From CAVTRI01 sp963737075 (GTDB taxonomy: Bacteria; Actinomycetota; Acidimicrobiia; Acidimicrobiales; Palsa-688), in the NCBI GenBank assembly GCA_963737075.1, contig CAVTRI010000002.1, forward strand, positions 2,294,001 to 2,358,000: a stretch of DNA of 64,000 nt, read 5' to 3'. Under the pieces are notes generated by a model that had not been told where the DNA came from, made no database searches, and was given only the letters and a program-made list of their open reading frames with translations. Below are positions 52,255-60,948 of this stretch, piece after piece. Position 1 is the stretch's first letter. Each line of letters starts with the position of its first letter. The position numbers and the translations under genes are program-made.

Positions 52255-52826
52255 GCATGCCCGCGCCAGACGTGCCAAGCACGCATCGTCTCCGGGTCAC
52301 GCTGCTCGACGTCACCCCGCCTGTGTGGCGGGAGCTGCGCGTGCCGAGCGTCATACCGCTGTCGGTTCTGCACCACGTCCTGCAGGCGGCGTTCGCCTGG
52401 CAGGACGCTCACCTCCACGAGTGGGGGATCGGGGACGTCACCTACGGACCGTCGGACGAGCCGAGCTGGGGAGAGGAGCTGGCCGATGAGTCGGAGACGA
52501 CCCTGGCCGCGGTGGCGCCACTGGACAGCTCGTTCATGTACCGCTACGACTTCGGCGACGGGTGGGAGCATCTGGTCGAAGTGCTGGAGATCGAGGCCTA
52601 TGACGGCACGGTGGAACCGGTGTTCTGCCTGGATGGCGCGCGGGCCGCCCCGCCTGACGACTCCGGGGGTCCCTGGGGCTACGAGCACCTCCTGGATGCT
52701 CTCGCGGACCCCGATGACCCCGAGCACGAGGAGATAACGGAGTGGGTCGGGCAGGACTTCGATCCCGACCAGTTCGACCGGGCGGAGATCAACCGCGTCC
52801 TGGAAACCCTCTGGCGGATCTCCTAG
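52251..52826 (+). CDS. plasmid pRiA4b ORF-3-like (IS1096 TnpR-like) protein
   Basis: A 191-residue protein. 'LRVTLLDVTPPVWRELRVPS', 'VLHHVLQAAFAWQDAHLHEW' and 'YRYDFGDGWEHLVEVLEIEA' are the family core (PF07929). The C-terminal acidic part ends with 'DPDQFDRAEINRVLETLW'. Its four-base overlap with the acetyltransferase suggests coupling. Function is unknown; copies are found in plasmids and insertion sequences as well as chromosomes. Confidence 0.88.
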   Translation: MSMPAPDVPSTHRLRVTLLDVTPPVWRELRVPSVIPLSVLHHVLQAAFAWQDAHLHEWGIGDVTYGPSDEPSWGEELADESETTLAAVAPLDSSFMYRYDFGDGWEHLVEVLEIEAYDGTVEPVFCLDGARAAPPDDSGGPWGYEHLLDALADPDDPEHEEITEWVGQDFDPDQFDRAEINRVLETLWRIS

Positions 52827-52843
52827 GCCGCTACCGTCACGGC

Positions 52844-53983
52844 ATGCCATCCGAGGAGATCACCCCGTTCCGAGTCGACGTTCCCGATGCTGACCTCGCC
52901 GACATGCGCGACCGCCTGGCCCGGACTCGCTGGCCGGAGCCGGCCACCGTCGAGGATTGGGCACAAGGCGTGCCCCTTTCTTATCTGCAGGAGCTCTGTC
53001 GGTACTGGGCGGACGGCTACGACTGGCGGGCCCGGGAGACCAGGCTCAACAGCTTCCCGCAGTACCGGACCGAGCTCGACGGCCTCGGCATCCACTTTCT
53101 GCATGTCCGTTCGCCAGAAGCGGGGGCGCTGCCGTTGGTGATCACCCACGGGTGGCCGGGCTCCGTCGTCGAGTTCCTCGAGGTCATCGGCCCGCTGGCG
53201 GACCCGGCGGCCCACGGCGGCGACCCCGCCGACGCCTTCCACGTCGTCTGTCCGTCGCTTCCGGGCTACGGGTGGAGTGACAAGCCGGCCGAGGCCGGCT
53301 GGGGCATCGAACGCATCGCCCGCGCCTGGGCCGCGCTCATGGCGCGCCTCGGGTACGCCCGCTACGGCGCCCAGGGTGGCGACTGGGGCTCGGGAATCAC
53401 GAGCGCAATCGGCGGGATCGACGCCGACCACGTGGCCGGCATCCATCTCAACATGGTCGTCGCCACTGCTCCCCCCGACGCCGGCGAGCTCACCGAGCGG
53501 GAGAAGGAAGCCCTCGCCGGCCTGTCCCATTACCAGAACGTGGAGTCGGGCTATTCGCAGGAGCAGTCGACCCGGCCCCAGACCGTCGGCTACGGGCTCG
53601 TGGACTCGCCTGCCGGCCAGTGCGCATGGATCCTGGAGAAGTTCTGGTCGTGGACCGACACCGGCGGCGACCCGGTGAAAGCGCTCGGCGCCGACCGCAT
53701 CCTCGACAACATCATGCTGTACTGGCTGCCCGCCACCGGTGCGTCCTCAGCCCGCCTCTACTGGGAGAGCTTCCGGCGCTTTCGCGGCGACACGGTGTCC
53801 GTTCCGACCGGGGTGGCCATCTTCCCCAAGGAGCTGTTTCGCCCCTCGCAGCGGTGGGCCGCTCGCCATTACACCGACATCCGCCAGTGGAACGAGCTGG
53901 ACCGCGGCGGCCACTTCGCGGCGTTCGAGCAGCCGGAGCTGTTTGTGGACGAGGTCAGGACCTTCTTCCGCATGGTGCGCTGA
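52844..53983 (+). CDS. epoxide hydrolase (EHN plus alpha/beta-hydrolase)
   Basis: A 379-residue enzyme. The N-terminal EHN lid 'ITPFRVDVPDADLADMRDRL' leads into the fold with oxyanion motif HGWPGS, nucleophile Asp in AQGGDWGSGITSAIG, ring-opening tyrosines in the cap, and His in GGHFAAFEQPEL. It hydrolyses epoxides to diols and could act downstream of P450-type epoxidation. The ATG at 52844 is six bases after TACCGT, so a leaderless transcript separate from the upstream gene is likely. Confidence 0.92.
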   Translation: MPSEEITPFRVDVPDADLADMRDRLARTRWPEPATVEDWAQGVPLSYLQELCRYWADGYDWRARETRLNSFPQYRTELDGLGIHFLHVRSPEAGALPLVITHGWPGSVVEFLEVIGPLADPAAHGGDPADAFHVVCPSLPGYGWSDKPAEAGWGIERIARAWAALMARLGYARYGAQGGDWGSGITSAIGGIDADHVAGIHLNMVVATAPPDAGELTEREKEALAGLSHYQNVESGYSQEQSTRPQTVGYGLVDSPAGQCAWILEKFWSWTDTGGDPVKALGADRILDNIMLYWLPATGASSARLYWESFRRFRGDTVSVPTGVAIFPKELFRPSQRWAARHYTDIRQWNELDRGGHFAAFEQPELFVDEVRTFFRMVR

Positions 53984-53991
53984 CGGGGCCA

Positions 53992-54020
53992 CACGGCCGG
54001 GGCGCGTTGCCCCGGCCGTG
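53992..54020. terminator. bidirectional hairpin between epoxide hydrolase and MFS
   Basis: CACGGCCGGGGC-gcgtt-GCCCCGGCCGTG: perfect 12-base arms, 5-base loop, between two convergent genes, nine bases after the epoxide hydrolase stop and twelve before the MFS stop. No T-run on either side. Confidence 0.75.
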
Positions 54021-54031
54021 CGATGCCCTGC

Positions 54032-55771
54032 CTAGCGTTCCGCGGGTGCGATGTGGAGTCTGGCCAGCTCCTGCTCAACCAGCCGCTCGTGCTCTTCCTC
54101 GTCTCTTCTGGCCTGCCTGGGGCTCCACCGGCCCCGCATGAGCGGCACGGTCAGCAGGAAGAAGATGATGCAACCGAAGCAGATCCAGTACCAGGTCTTC
54201 CACTGGCCCGGGCTCTGCTTGGCCGCCGACTCCACCTTGGCCCCGTGGGCGAGGGCGTACTGGAAGAGGTTGAGCGGCTTGCCGTTGGGTCCCTTGCCAT
54301 ACAGCGACGCGTCGCCGGGGGCGTTGTTGGCGGCGACGATCTTGGCGAGCGTCTGGGGGCCGACGGCTGCGGCGGCGGCGGCGACGTTCGCCGGGCTGGG
54401 ATTGGCGGCTAGCTGGGTGAACACCGCCGGGTGGGCGCTGACCGCGGCCAGCTCGGTCGGGTACTTCGCGGCCGCCGCCTGTACGCCGGCTCCGTTGTTG
54501 ACCAGCGGGGTGACCGTGTTGATGACGGCGGGGAGGATCAGGAACGTGATGAACACGACCACCCGGATGATCCAGCCCCAGATGGCGAGCCCGGTGGCCG
54601 TGAGCGCCGGATTGTGGTGTTCGACCGTCTCCGTGAAGCTCGCCATCCACGGCACGTAGGCGACCCCCAGGGTGAACGACAGGACCGCCACGATGATGGC
54701 CAGCTTGTAGTAGCCGGGGTGGTGTCCGATCTGTGAGAGCCAGATGATGGTCATGATGGCGGCGGCCACGCCGCCGATGATCATGAACGGCTTTCGCACC
54801 CGGAAGGCGTCGGAGATGAACCCGAACATGATCACGGCGATGACGTTGAACCCCCAGTTCCAGTTGCCGATACCGTTGGCGTCTTTCACCGTGAAGCTGT
54901 AGATGGTGGTGAAGAAGATGACGCCGAAGCCGACCGCCGTGTAGTAGATGACCAGGAATACGGAGATCCCGACGGCCGAGATGATCACGTCGGCCTTCAT
55001 CAGCTGGCGCCAGGGGTTGTGCAGCAGATGCTCGATGTCGAGGCCCTTGGCCTTGGCCTCGATGAGGGCACGGTCGTGCATGCTCACCATCAACTGGTCG
55101 CGCAGGCCGGGCGACAGCTCTTTGAGGATGAAGATGGCCATGACGGCCACGATGACGCCGGCGACCCCGGCGATGTGGAACTGGTGCGTCCACTCACTCG
55201 GGGTGGCCGTCGCCGGGATGGTGTTGCTGGCGACGACGGCGACGATCAAGGAGCCGAGGACGGGCGCCGAAGTCCAGAACCCGAGGGCGGTCGCCCGTCC
55301 GGTCTGCGGTGAGAAGTCGCGTATCAGCGCCGGCGTGGCGACCAGGCAGATACCCTCGACGAAGCCGACGATCCAGAGGAAGATGAACAGCTCCCACCTG
55401 TTGGTGGCGGCCGGAATGATCAGCAGCGTGAAGATCCCGGTGATGATCAGGCCGATCACCACCAGGTTGGTCCTGCCCAGCCGGTCGGTGATCCCCGCGA
55501 ACAGCGACCCGAAGGCGCCGATCAGGTTGCCGAAGGCGGTGGCGATCACGAAGAACGTGAACCCGATGTGCAGCTTGGCGAGCACGAACGTCGAGACGCC
55601 GCCGATCACGTACAGCTCGTAGTACAGCATGACCGTGGCAATGACGGTCATGGCCAGGTACATCATCCGGGGCCACGTGTTGGGATAGTGCTCGAGCTGC
55701 CGGTTCCACAGCCCTTCCCAAACATTCTTCTTCCTGGCTGTGGCTCCGCTACCCGACGTGGTTACGCTCAT
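54032..55771 (-). CDS. MFS metabolite:H+ symporter-type transporter
   Basis: A 579-residue membrane protein with 12 predicted helices. Motif-A-like GITDRLGRTNLVVIGLI follows helix 2; 'DFSPQTGRATALGFWTSAPV' follows helix 4. A soluble loop of ~110 residues rich in Ala/Pro (about 430-540) sits before the last helix and probably faces outside. The N-terminal 'WNRQLEHYPNTWPRMMYLAM' is typical of an actinobacterial subfamily of unknown substrate. The start ATG 55771 has GGGGGAATGCC upstream. Confidence 0.88.
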   Translation of the reverse strand: MSVTTSGSGATARKKNVWEGLWNRQLEHYPNTWPRMMYLAMTVIATVMLYYELYVIGGVSTFVLAKLHIGFTFFVIATAFGNLIGAFGSLFAGITDRLGRTNLVVIGLIITGIFTLLIIPAATNRWELFIFLWIVGFVEGICLVATPALIRDFSPQTGRATALGFWTSAPVLGSLIVAVVASNTIPATATPSEWTHQFHIAGVAGVIVAVMAIFILKELSPGLRDQLMVSMHDRALIEAKAKGLDIEHLLHNPWRQLMKADVIISAVGISVFLVIYYTAVGFGVIFFTTIYSFTVKDANGIGNWNWGFNVIAVIMFGFISDAFRVRKPFMIIGGVAAAIMTIIWLSQIGHHPGYYKLAIIVAVLSFTLGVAYVPWMASFTETVEHHNPALTATGLAIWGWIIRVVVFITFLILPAVINTVTPLVNNGAGVQAAAAKYPTELAAVSAHPAVFTQLAANPSPANVAAAAAAVGPQTLAKIVAANNAPGDASLYGKGPNGKPLNLFQYALAHGAKVESAAKQSPGQWKTWYWICFGCIIFFLLTVPLMRGRWSPRQARRDEEEHERLVEQELARLHIAPAER

Positions 55772-55901
55772 GGCATTCCCCCCAGTGGTGGCAACACGCT
55801 CTGGCGATAAAAGAACCTACTGCCGGCCGCGCCTTCTGGCCCGGGCCGCCCACGAACCTAGCAGACACGGGTCCGCAGACAAAGAGAGCGGTCCGACGCC
55901 G

Positions 55902-56729
55902 TCAAGCGCCTGCCGGTCGAGTGGACGCCGACCCGTCGTGCCACTCGCCCCGGTCGATGAGCACGGAACGCAGCACCGTCGGCACATCGGTCATGAGGCC
56001 GTCCACGCCGAGGCCCAACAGCCGGCGCATCTCGGGCTCGCTGTTGATCGTCCACACGTGCACGGCAAGGGCCGCCCGGTGGGCGGCGGTGACGAAGCGT
56101 TCGTCCACGAGCGGCACCCGCCCCCACCGCTCCGGGATCTGCGCCGCCCCGTACCGCCCGAACACCGCTCGCAGCACCGAGGTCGACGGCGCCAGGCTCA
56201 TCGCCCGTAGCAGGCCCACCCCTGCCGGACCCATCGCCATGCACAGCCGGGGGCCCAATGCCCGCCGCACCCAGTGCAGCCGCCGCTCGGAAAACGACGT
56301 CACGCACACGCGGTCGATAGAGCCGGTCCGCCGGACCGCTTCGACCAGCCCCGCCACCGCACTGTCCGCCTTGGGATCGAGGTTCCAGCGCACCTCGGGC
56401 CAGGCGTCGAGCGCTTCCTCGAGTCGAAGCACCCTCTGGTCGCCCCCGAGGCGTACCTCCTGCAACACCCCCCACGAGACGTCCTCGATCCGCTCGGGGC
56501 GCCCCGCGAGGCGCGCCAGGTCCGGATCGTGAAAGAGGACCGCGACCCCGTCCGCTGTGGCGCGGATGTCGGTCTCCATGTAGCGGTATCCCAGCCGGTA
56601 AGCATGGGAAAAGGCGCCCCGGGTGTTCTCGAAGCTTTCCGCCGCCCCACCGCGATGCGCGAAGGCGATGGGTCCGTCGTGGTCGAGATACCGGAACCGT
56701 TCGGCGCCGGCCGCCGCTGCTCGAGCCAC
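55902..56729 (-). CDS. glycerophosphodiester phosphodiesterase
   Basis: A 275-residue TIM-barrel GDPD. It has FAHRGGAAESFENT (His-Arg and Glu), 'METDIRATADGVAVLFHDPD' (Glu-Asp metal ligands and catalytic His), and C-terminal 'VHVWTINSEPEMRRLLGLGV'. It has no signal peptide, so probably a cytoplasmic enzyme that recycles glycerol-3-phosphate from deacylated lipids. The GTG at 56729 is seven bases after TACCCT (leaderless) and avoids crowding the divergent gene; the longer ATG frame reaches 56765. Confidence 0.9.
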   Translation of the reverse strand: MARAAAAGAERFRYLDHDGPIAFAHRGGAAESFENTRGAFSHAYRLGYRYMETDIRATADGVAVLFHDPDLARLAGRPERIEDVSWGVLQEVRLGGDQRVLRLEEALDAWPEVRWNLDPKADSAVAGLVEAVRRTGSIDRVCVTSFSERRLHWVRRALGPRLCMAMGPAGVGLLRAMSLAPSTSVLRAVFGRYGAAQIPERWGRVPLVDERFVTAAHRAALAVHVWTINSEPEMRRLLGLGVDGLMTDVPTVLRSVLIDRGEWHDGSASTRPAGA

Positions 56730-56782
56730 AACTGCGAGGGTAATGCCCTGTACTTGGCACACCACGACTTACGATCACGGTC

Positions 56783-58522
56783 GTGGCCTGGCCCCGCCCC
56801 GTTCCGACCGTCGGGGACACCACCAGCAGCGCCCAGCGGGCCGCAGAGCCGCGGGGCTGGGAGCTGCCGGTCGCCGAGCGGGAAGCCTTGCACCGGATCA
56901 TCCACGCCCGTCGCGACATCCGCCGCTTCCGGGCCGATCCGGTGCCGGACGACGCGCTCGAACGCGTGCTCGGCGCCGCCCACGCAGCGCCGTCGGTGGG
57001 GCACTCCCAGCCGTGGCGGTTCGTCGTCGTGCGGGATCCCATCACGCGGCAACGGGCCGCCACCCTCGCCGACGGGGCCCGGCTCGCACAGGCCGCTCAG
57101 ATGGACGACGCGTCTGCCCGCCATCTCCTCGATCTCGACCTCGAAGGCCTCCGGGAAGCGCCGCTCGGGATCGTCGTCTGCTGCGACCGGCGGGCCCCGG
57201 CCGCCGGGATCCTGGGCCGGGCGACCTTCCCCGACGCCGACCTGTGGTCGTGCGCCTGCGCGATCCAGAACCTCTGGCTCGCCGCCCGCGCCGAAGGCCT
57301 GGGCGTCGGCTGGGTCACCCTGTTCCGGCCTGAAGAGCTTTCGGAGCTGGTGGCCGCGCCCGAACGCGTGGCCACCCTCGGCTGGCTCTGCATCGGCTGG
57401 CCCGACGAACGCCCTCCCGACCCCGGGCTCGAGCGCCGCGGCTGGTCCACCCGCCAGCCGCTGGCGTCGGTCGTGGTGCGGGAGCGGTTTCCGCCCGACG
57501 ACGGGTCGGTCGCCGCGCCGCCGTCACATCTGCGTCCACCGGCTGCCGCGGCTGTGGTCGCCGCCCATGACCGGGGCGACGACCTGCTCAGCCCTCCCGG
57601 TTCTCTCGGGCTGCTGGACCGCACGGTCGACCGCGTGCTGGCCCTCGGCCCGGAGCCGTCAGGGGCGGCGCTCGTCCTGGCGGGCTCAGACCATCCGGTC
57701 GCGGCTCGCGGCGTGTCGGCCTACCCGGCATCGGTAACCCGCCACGTGATGGAGGCGGCCGTCGCCGGCTCGTCCGCCGGCGCCGTCGCCGCCCGGGCGA
57801 CCGGCATAGATCTGACGGTCGTCGACGCCGGGGTGGACGGGCCTCCCGTCGAGGGCGCGCTGGCCGCTCGTCCGCGTGACCCTCGCGGAGACATCGCCGA
57901 CCGCGACGGGCTCAGCGCGGCCGACGCCGCGCGCCTGGTCGCGATCGGGAGACAGCTCGGCTCGGCTCTCGCGGGCAACGGCCAGGCCGTCGTCCTGGGT
58001 GAGGTCGGCGTCGGCAACACGACGGTGGCGGCGGCCCTCGCGGCGGGGTTGCTCCGGGTCGACGGTGTCGCTGCCGTCAGCCTGGTCGGGCTGGGTGCCG
58101 GGTCCGACTCGGCGATCGTGGCCGCCAAGCGCCGGCTGGTGGAGGCCGCGGTGGCGCGTGTCGGCGACCGCCGCGATCCGTGGGCGCTCCTGGCCGCGCT
58201 CGGTGGCGGCGAACTGGCGGTGCTGGCGGGCGTCACCCTCGGAGCCGCGTTCGCCGGGGGCACGGTCATTCTCGATGGCCTGGCGACGGCGGCGTCGGCC
58301 CTCGTCGCGGTCCGGGCCGAACCGGCGGTGGCCGCCCACCTGGTAGCCGGCCAACGCAGCCGCGAGGCCGGCCATCAGCCGGTGCTCGATGCCCTGGGAC
58401 TCGAACCACTCATCGACTTGCGGCTGCGGGCGGGTGAAGGCGCCGGGGGGTGCCTTGCCGCCCAACTTCTGCTGTCCGGGCTCGCCGTGCGGCGCGAGAT
58501 CGCCCGAGTGCTCGACGCTTAG
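56783..58522 (+). CDS. BluB-CobT fusion: DMB synthase + DMB phosphoribosyltransferase
   Basis: A 579-residue two-domain protein for the lower ligand of cobalamin. Residues ~25-235 are BluB (RRDIRRFRADPVPDDAL, then 'SVGHSQPWRFVVVRDP'), which breaks FMNH2 with oxygen to 5,6-dimethylbenzimidazole. Residues ~250-579 are CobT ('LSPPGSLGLLDRTVDRVLAL', VGVGNTTVAAALAAG, and LRLRAGEGAGG with the catalytic Glu), which attaches it to ribose phosphate. Fusing consecutive steps should channel DMB. The GTG is seven bases after TACGAT. No cobalamin riboswitch fits in the 53 bases to the divergent gene. Confidence 0.92.
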   Translation: MAWPRPVPTVGDTTSSAQRAAEPRGWELPVAEREALHRIIHARRDIRRFRADPVPDDALERVLGAAHAAPSVGHSQPWRFVVVRDPITRQRAATLADGARLAQAAQMDDASARHLLDLDLEGLREAPLGIVVCCDRRAPAAGILGRATFPDADLWSCACAIQNLWLAARAEGLGVGWVTLFRPEELSELVAAPERVATLGWLCIGWPDERPPDPGLERRGWSTRQPLASVVVRERFPPDDGSVAAPPSHLRPPAAAAVVAAHDRGDDLLSPPGSLGLLDRTVDRVLALGPEPSGAALVLAGSDHPVAARGVSAYPASVTRHVMEAAVAGSSAGAVAARATGIDLTVVDAGVDGPPVEGALAARPRDPRGDIADRDGLSAADAARLVAIGRQLGSALAGNGQAVVLGEVGVGNTTVAAALAAGLLRVDGVAAVSLVGLGAGSDSAIVAAKRRLVEAAVARVGDRRDPWALLAALGGGELAVLAGVTLGAAFAGGTVILDGLATAASALVAVRAEPAVAAHLVAGQRSREAGHQPVLDALGLEPLIDLRLRAGEGAGGCLAAQLLLSGLAVRREIARVLDA

Positions 58523-58551
58523 TGGGCCGGCCAGGTTCGCAGGCGGCCCAC
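58521..58551. terminator. bidirectional hairpin between bluB-cobT and gpsA
   Basis: GTGGGCCG (58522-58529) and CGGCCCAC (58544-58551) form a perfect eight-base stem with a 14-base loop, lying in the 32 bases between convergent genes. Same left arm AGTGGGCCG as hairpins at 47224 and 60804. Confidence 0.65.
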
Positions 58552-58554
58552 GGA

Positions 58555-59544
58555 CTAGCCGGGGTCGGCTTCGTGCCCGGGCGGGCGCAAGCCTCGGAAG
58601 GCGTCGGCCGGCGCTTGCTCACCGGTCACCACCTTGTGGATCTCCCGGCAGATGGGCAGCTCGACCCCGTTGCGCCGGGCGAGTTCGAGGGCGACGGCAG
58701 CCGTGTTGACTCCCTCGGCGACCATGCGCATCTCGGCCAGGATGTCCTCCAGCTTCTTGCCCTTGCCCAGCTGCTCCCCGACGGTGCGGTTACGGCTGTG
58801 CGGACTCATGCACGTCGCGATGAGGTCGCCCATTCCGGCCAGGCCGGACAGCGTCTGCGGCTCGGCGCCCATCGACACCGCCAGCCGGGTCAGCTCGGCC
58901 AACCCTCTGGTGATCACCGCCGCCCGGGTGTTGTCGCCCACCCCCAGGCCCTGGGCGATCCCCGACGCGATGGCGATGACGTTCTTCAACGCGCCGCCGA
59001 TCTCGCAGCCAATGACGTCGTGGTTGCGGTAGACGCGGAACAGCTTGTGGCGCACGACGTCCTGGAGCGCCGCCGCCACGCCGAGGTTTTCGGTAGCGAT
59101 CACGCTGGCAGCGGCGTACCCGCTCATGATCTCTCGAGCCACGTTGGGCCCGGTCAAAGCGGCCGCCGGGTGGCCCGGGAGGATCTCTTCCAACACTTCG
59201 GTCATGCGCAGCAGGGTGTCGTTCTCGATCCCTTTGGTGAGGCTCACGACCGGGATCCACGGCCGCGCCCACCGGTGCACGGGTTGCAGGGTGGAGCGAA
59301 ACCACTTCGACGGAACACCAACGATCAGCACGTCGGCGTGGCGGGCGGCTCGCTCCAGGTCGTCGGTGGCCTGCAGTCGGCGGGGAAGTGTGAATCCCGG
59401 AAGGAATTGCTCGTTGGTGTGCTGCTCGGTGATCTCGCTCGCCACCTCGGGCTCCATCGCCCACAGCAGCGTCGGGTTCCGGGCTGTCGTCAGGCTGGCG
59501 ACCGTGGTGCCCCACGATCCCCCGCCGAGCACCGTGACGTTCAT
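58555..59544 (-). CDS. gpsA: glycerol-3-phosphate dehydrogenase [NAD(P)+]
   Basis: A 329-residue enzyme that makes sn-glycerol-3-phosphate from dihydroxyacetone phosphate for phospholipid synthesis. The N-terminal NAD loop is VLGGGSWGTTVASL. The catalytic lysine lies in IGGALKNVIAIASGIAQG and a conserved substrate region is VVSLTKGIE. Length is normal for the family. The start ATG 59544 has GGGGAGGA upstream. Divergent from the SigR-type sigma factor. Confidence 0.95.
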   Translation of the reverse strand: MNVTVLGGGSWGTTVASLTTARNPTLLWAMEPEVASEITEQHTNEQFLPGFTLPRRLQATDDLERAARHADVLIVGVPSKWFRSTLQPVHRWARPWIPVVSLTKGIENDTLLRMTEVLEEILPGHPAAALTGPNVAREIMSGYAAASVIATENLGVAAALQDVVRHKLFRVYRNHDVIGCEIGGALKNVIAIASGIAQGLGVGDNTRAAVITRGLAELTRLAVSMGAEPQTLSGLAGMGDLIATCMSPHSRNRTVGEQLGKGKKLEDILAEMRMVAEGVNTAAVALELARRNGVELPICREIHKVVTGEQAPADAFRGLRPPGHEADPG

Positions 59545-59631
59545 CGTCTCCTCCCCAGTGGTGTGGCGTCGCGATCATGCCATGCGGCGCGGTGCCCGCT
59601 GCCGTCCCGGCGTCTCGTACGCTGTCACACG

Positions 59632-60213
59632 ATGGCTGACCAGGCGACCTTCGCGGATCAGGCCATGGAGTACATGGGGTCCCTCTACACCGCGGCCCTG
59701 CGGATGACCCGCAACCCAGCGGACGCGGAGGACCTGGTGCAGGAGACGTATCTCAAGGCGTACCGGGCGTTCGGGTCGTTTCAGCAGGGCACCAACCTGA
59801 AGGCCTGGCTGTACAAGATCCTGACCAACACGTTCATCAACTCCTATCGCTCTCGCCGGCGTCGGCCCGAGCAGACCGAGCTCGACGACGTCGAGGAGCT
59901 GTACCTCTACCGACGGCTCGGAGGCCTCGAGGCCGTCAGCGCCGGTCGCAGCGCCGAGGAGGAAGTGCTGGAGCACTTCACGGACGCTGATGTGAAAAAC
60001 GCATTGGAGGAGCTGCCGGAGCAGTTTCGCATCGCCGTGCTCCTCGCGGACGTCGAGGGTTTTTCCTACAAGGAGATCGCCGAGATCCTCGACATCCCGA
60101 TCGGGACGGTGATGAGCCGGCTGCACCGCGGAAGAAAGGCCCTGCAGAAGACGTTGCACGACTTTGGGATGCAACGAGGGCTGGTCGCGCCAGCCGTCGA
60201 GACACCCACTTGA
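59632..60213 (+). CDS. ECF sigma factor of the SigR/SigH (thiol-stress) type
   Basis: A 193-residue group IV sigma factor. Region 2: 'AEDLVQETYLKAYRAFGSFQ' and NLKAWLYKILTNTFINSYRS. Region 4: 'LADVEGFSYKEIAEILDIPI' then GTVMSRLHRGRKAL. The immediate downstream gene encodes a zinc anti-sigma factor of RsrA type (TTGA/near overlap), the standard redox pair controlling thioredoxin, mycothiol and proteolysis genes in actinobacteria. TACGCT lies eight bases before the ATG. Confidence 0.92.
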   Translation: MADQATFADQAMEYMGSLYTAALRMTRNPADAEDLVQETYLKAYRAFGSFQQGTNLKAWLYKILTNTFINSYRSRRRRPEQTELDDVEELYLYRRLGGLEAVSAGRSAEEEVLEHFTDADVKNALEELPEQFRIAVLLADVEGFSYKEIAEILDIPIGTVMSRLHRGRKALQKTLHDFGMQRGLVAPAVETPT

Positions 60214-60218
60214 CGAAC

Positions 60219-60551
60219 ATGCCGGACGGGCAGAGCCCACGACACAGACAGACGAGTCGACATTCCATGGACCAGCACGAGACGGCAAGGGAAGGATCGC
60301 ACCCGGAGTGCGAAGAGGCGCTCGACACGCTCTATCACTACCTGGATGGCGAGCTGACGGTCGAGCGCCGGCAGCAGATCCAGCGTCACCTAGACCAATG
60401 CTCCCCGTGCCTGGAGGCCTTCGACTTCGAGGCTGAGCTCAAGGAAGTGATCGCCAAACGCTGCCGGGATCAGGTCCCCGAGAGCCTGCGAGTGCGGGTT
60501 GCCCAGGCCCTGGCGGACGCGTCGGCGCCGCCCCAGTACCGGCTCGAGTAG
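60219..60551 (+). CDS. RsrA-like zinc-binding anti-sigma factor
   Basis: A protein of about 110 residues carrying the ZAS pattern: Cys in HPECEEALDTLYHYLDGEL, then H-x3-C-x2-C in 'RHLDQCSPCLEAF'. In RsrA these residues bind Zn and form a disulfide on oxidation, releasing SigR. The tail 'ELKEVIAKRCRDQVPESLRV' includes another Cys. Starts at TTG 60210, ATG 60219 or ATG 60267 are all in frame; SDs are weak, as expected for translation coupled to the sigma gene. Confidence 0.88.
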   Translation: MPDGQSPRHRQTSRHSMDQHETAREGSHPECEEALDTLYHYLDGELTVERRQQIQRHLDQCSPCLEAFDFEAELKEVIAKRCRDQVPESLRVRVAQALADASAPPQYRLE

Positions 60552-60594
60552 CGGCAGGAATGCCTCGGGGCCGTCGAGCGTTAGTCACTGCAGC

Positions 60595-60783
60595 ATGAGC
60601 GAACGATCTCTCGGTGGTCACAGTCTTTCGGGCAGCGAACGGCCTTCCCGCTCGTTCGGGAAGGATCGGACTTGCCGCGAGCCGGGCTGCAACACGAAGC
60701 TGTCCATCTACAACAACGGCAAGTACTGCTACCAGCACGAGCCCATGGCGGTGCCGCGCACCCGCGGCAAGAAGATCGCCTGA
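60595..60783 (+). CDS. small Cys-rich zinc-binding-like protein
   Basis: A 62-residue protein. A disordered Ser/Gly-rich start precedes 'CREPGCNTKLSIYNNGKYCY', then QHEP and a basic tail TRGKKIA. The Cys-x4-Cys...Cys-x2-His pattern suggests a single zinc site. Neighbourhood after SigR/RsrA and the compact zinc fold hint at a redox or RNA/DNA-binding role; this is inference. ATG 60595 is the only start leaving the disordered lead-in. Confidence 0.7.
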   Translation: MSERSLGGHSLSGSERPSRSFGKDRTCREPGCNTKLSIYNNGKYCYQHEPMAVPRTRGKKIA

Positions 60784-60803
60784 CTGCTCCTGGGCAACGG
60801 CTG

Positions 60804-60911
60804 AGTGGGCCGCCTGCGAACTCGGCGCCGGAAACTCGCTATTGGCTCACGCCTCGCGACGAGGTCTTTTGATCGCCGAGTTTCCGGCGTCGAGCTTCTG
60901 GCCGGCCCACT
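60804..60911. repeat. 108-base nested inverted repeat (giant hairpin)
   Basis: Outer arms AGTGGGCCG (60804-60812) and CGGCCCACT (60903-60911) are perfect. Inner arms at 60821-60838 and 60877-60894 pair over 18 bases with one G-T pair, including CGCCGGAAACTCG/CGAGTTTCCGGCG. The centre has a mini-hairpin CCTCG-cga-CGAGG. It fills the gap between the zinc protein and DUF2342 genes. It could be a terminator or a small palindromic mobile repeat. Confidence 0.75.
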
Positions 60912-60948
60912 GAGGCGGTTCTGCCGGGCAGCCGGGATACCATCGACC

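Noticed and set aside
51616..52278. Long N-terminal extension of the CoA transferase at 50419
   Set aside because: It is antisense to the acetyltransferase; the family's N terminus fits ATG 51615.
56730..56782. Cobalamin riboswitch ahead of bluB-cobT
   Set aside because: The gap is about 50 bases, far too short, and contains no B12-box-like sequence; a leaderless promoter explains it.
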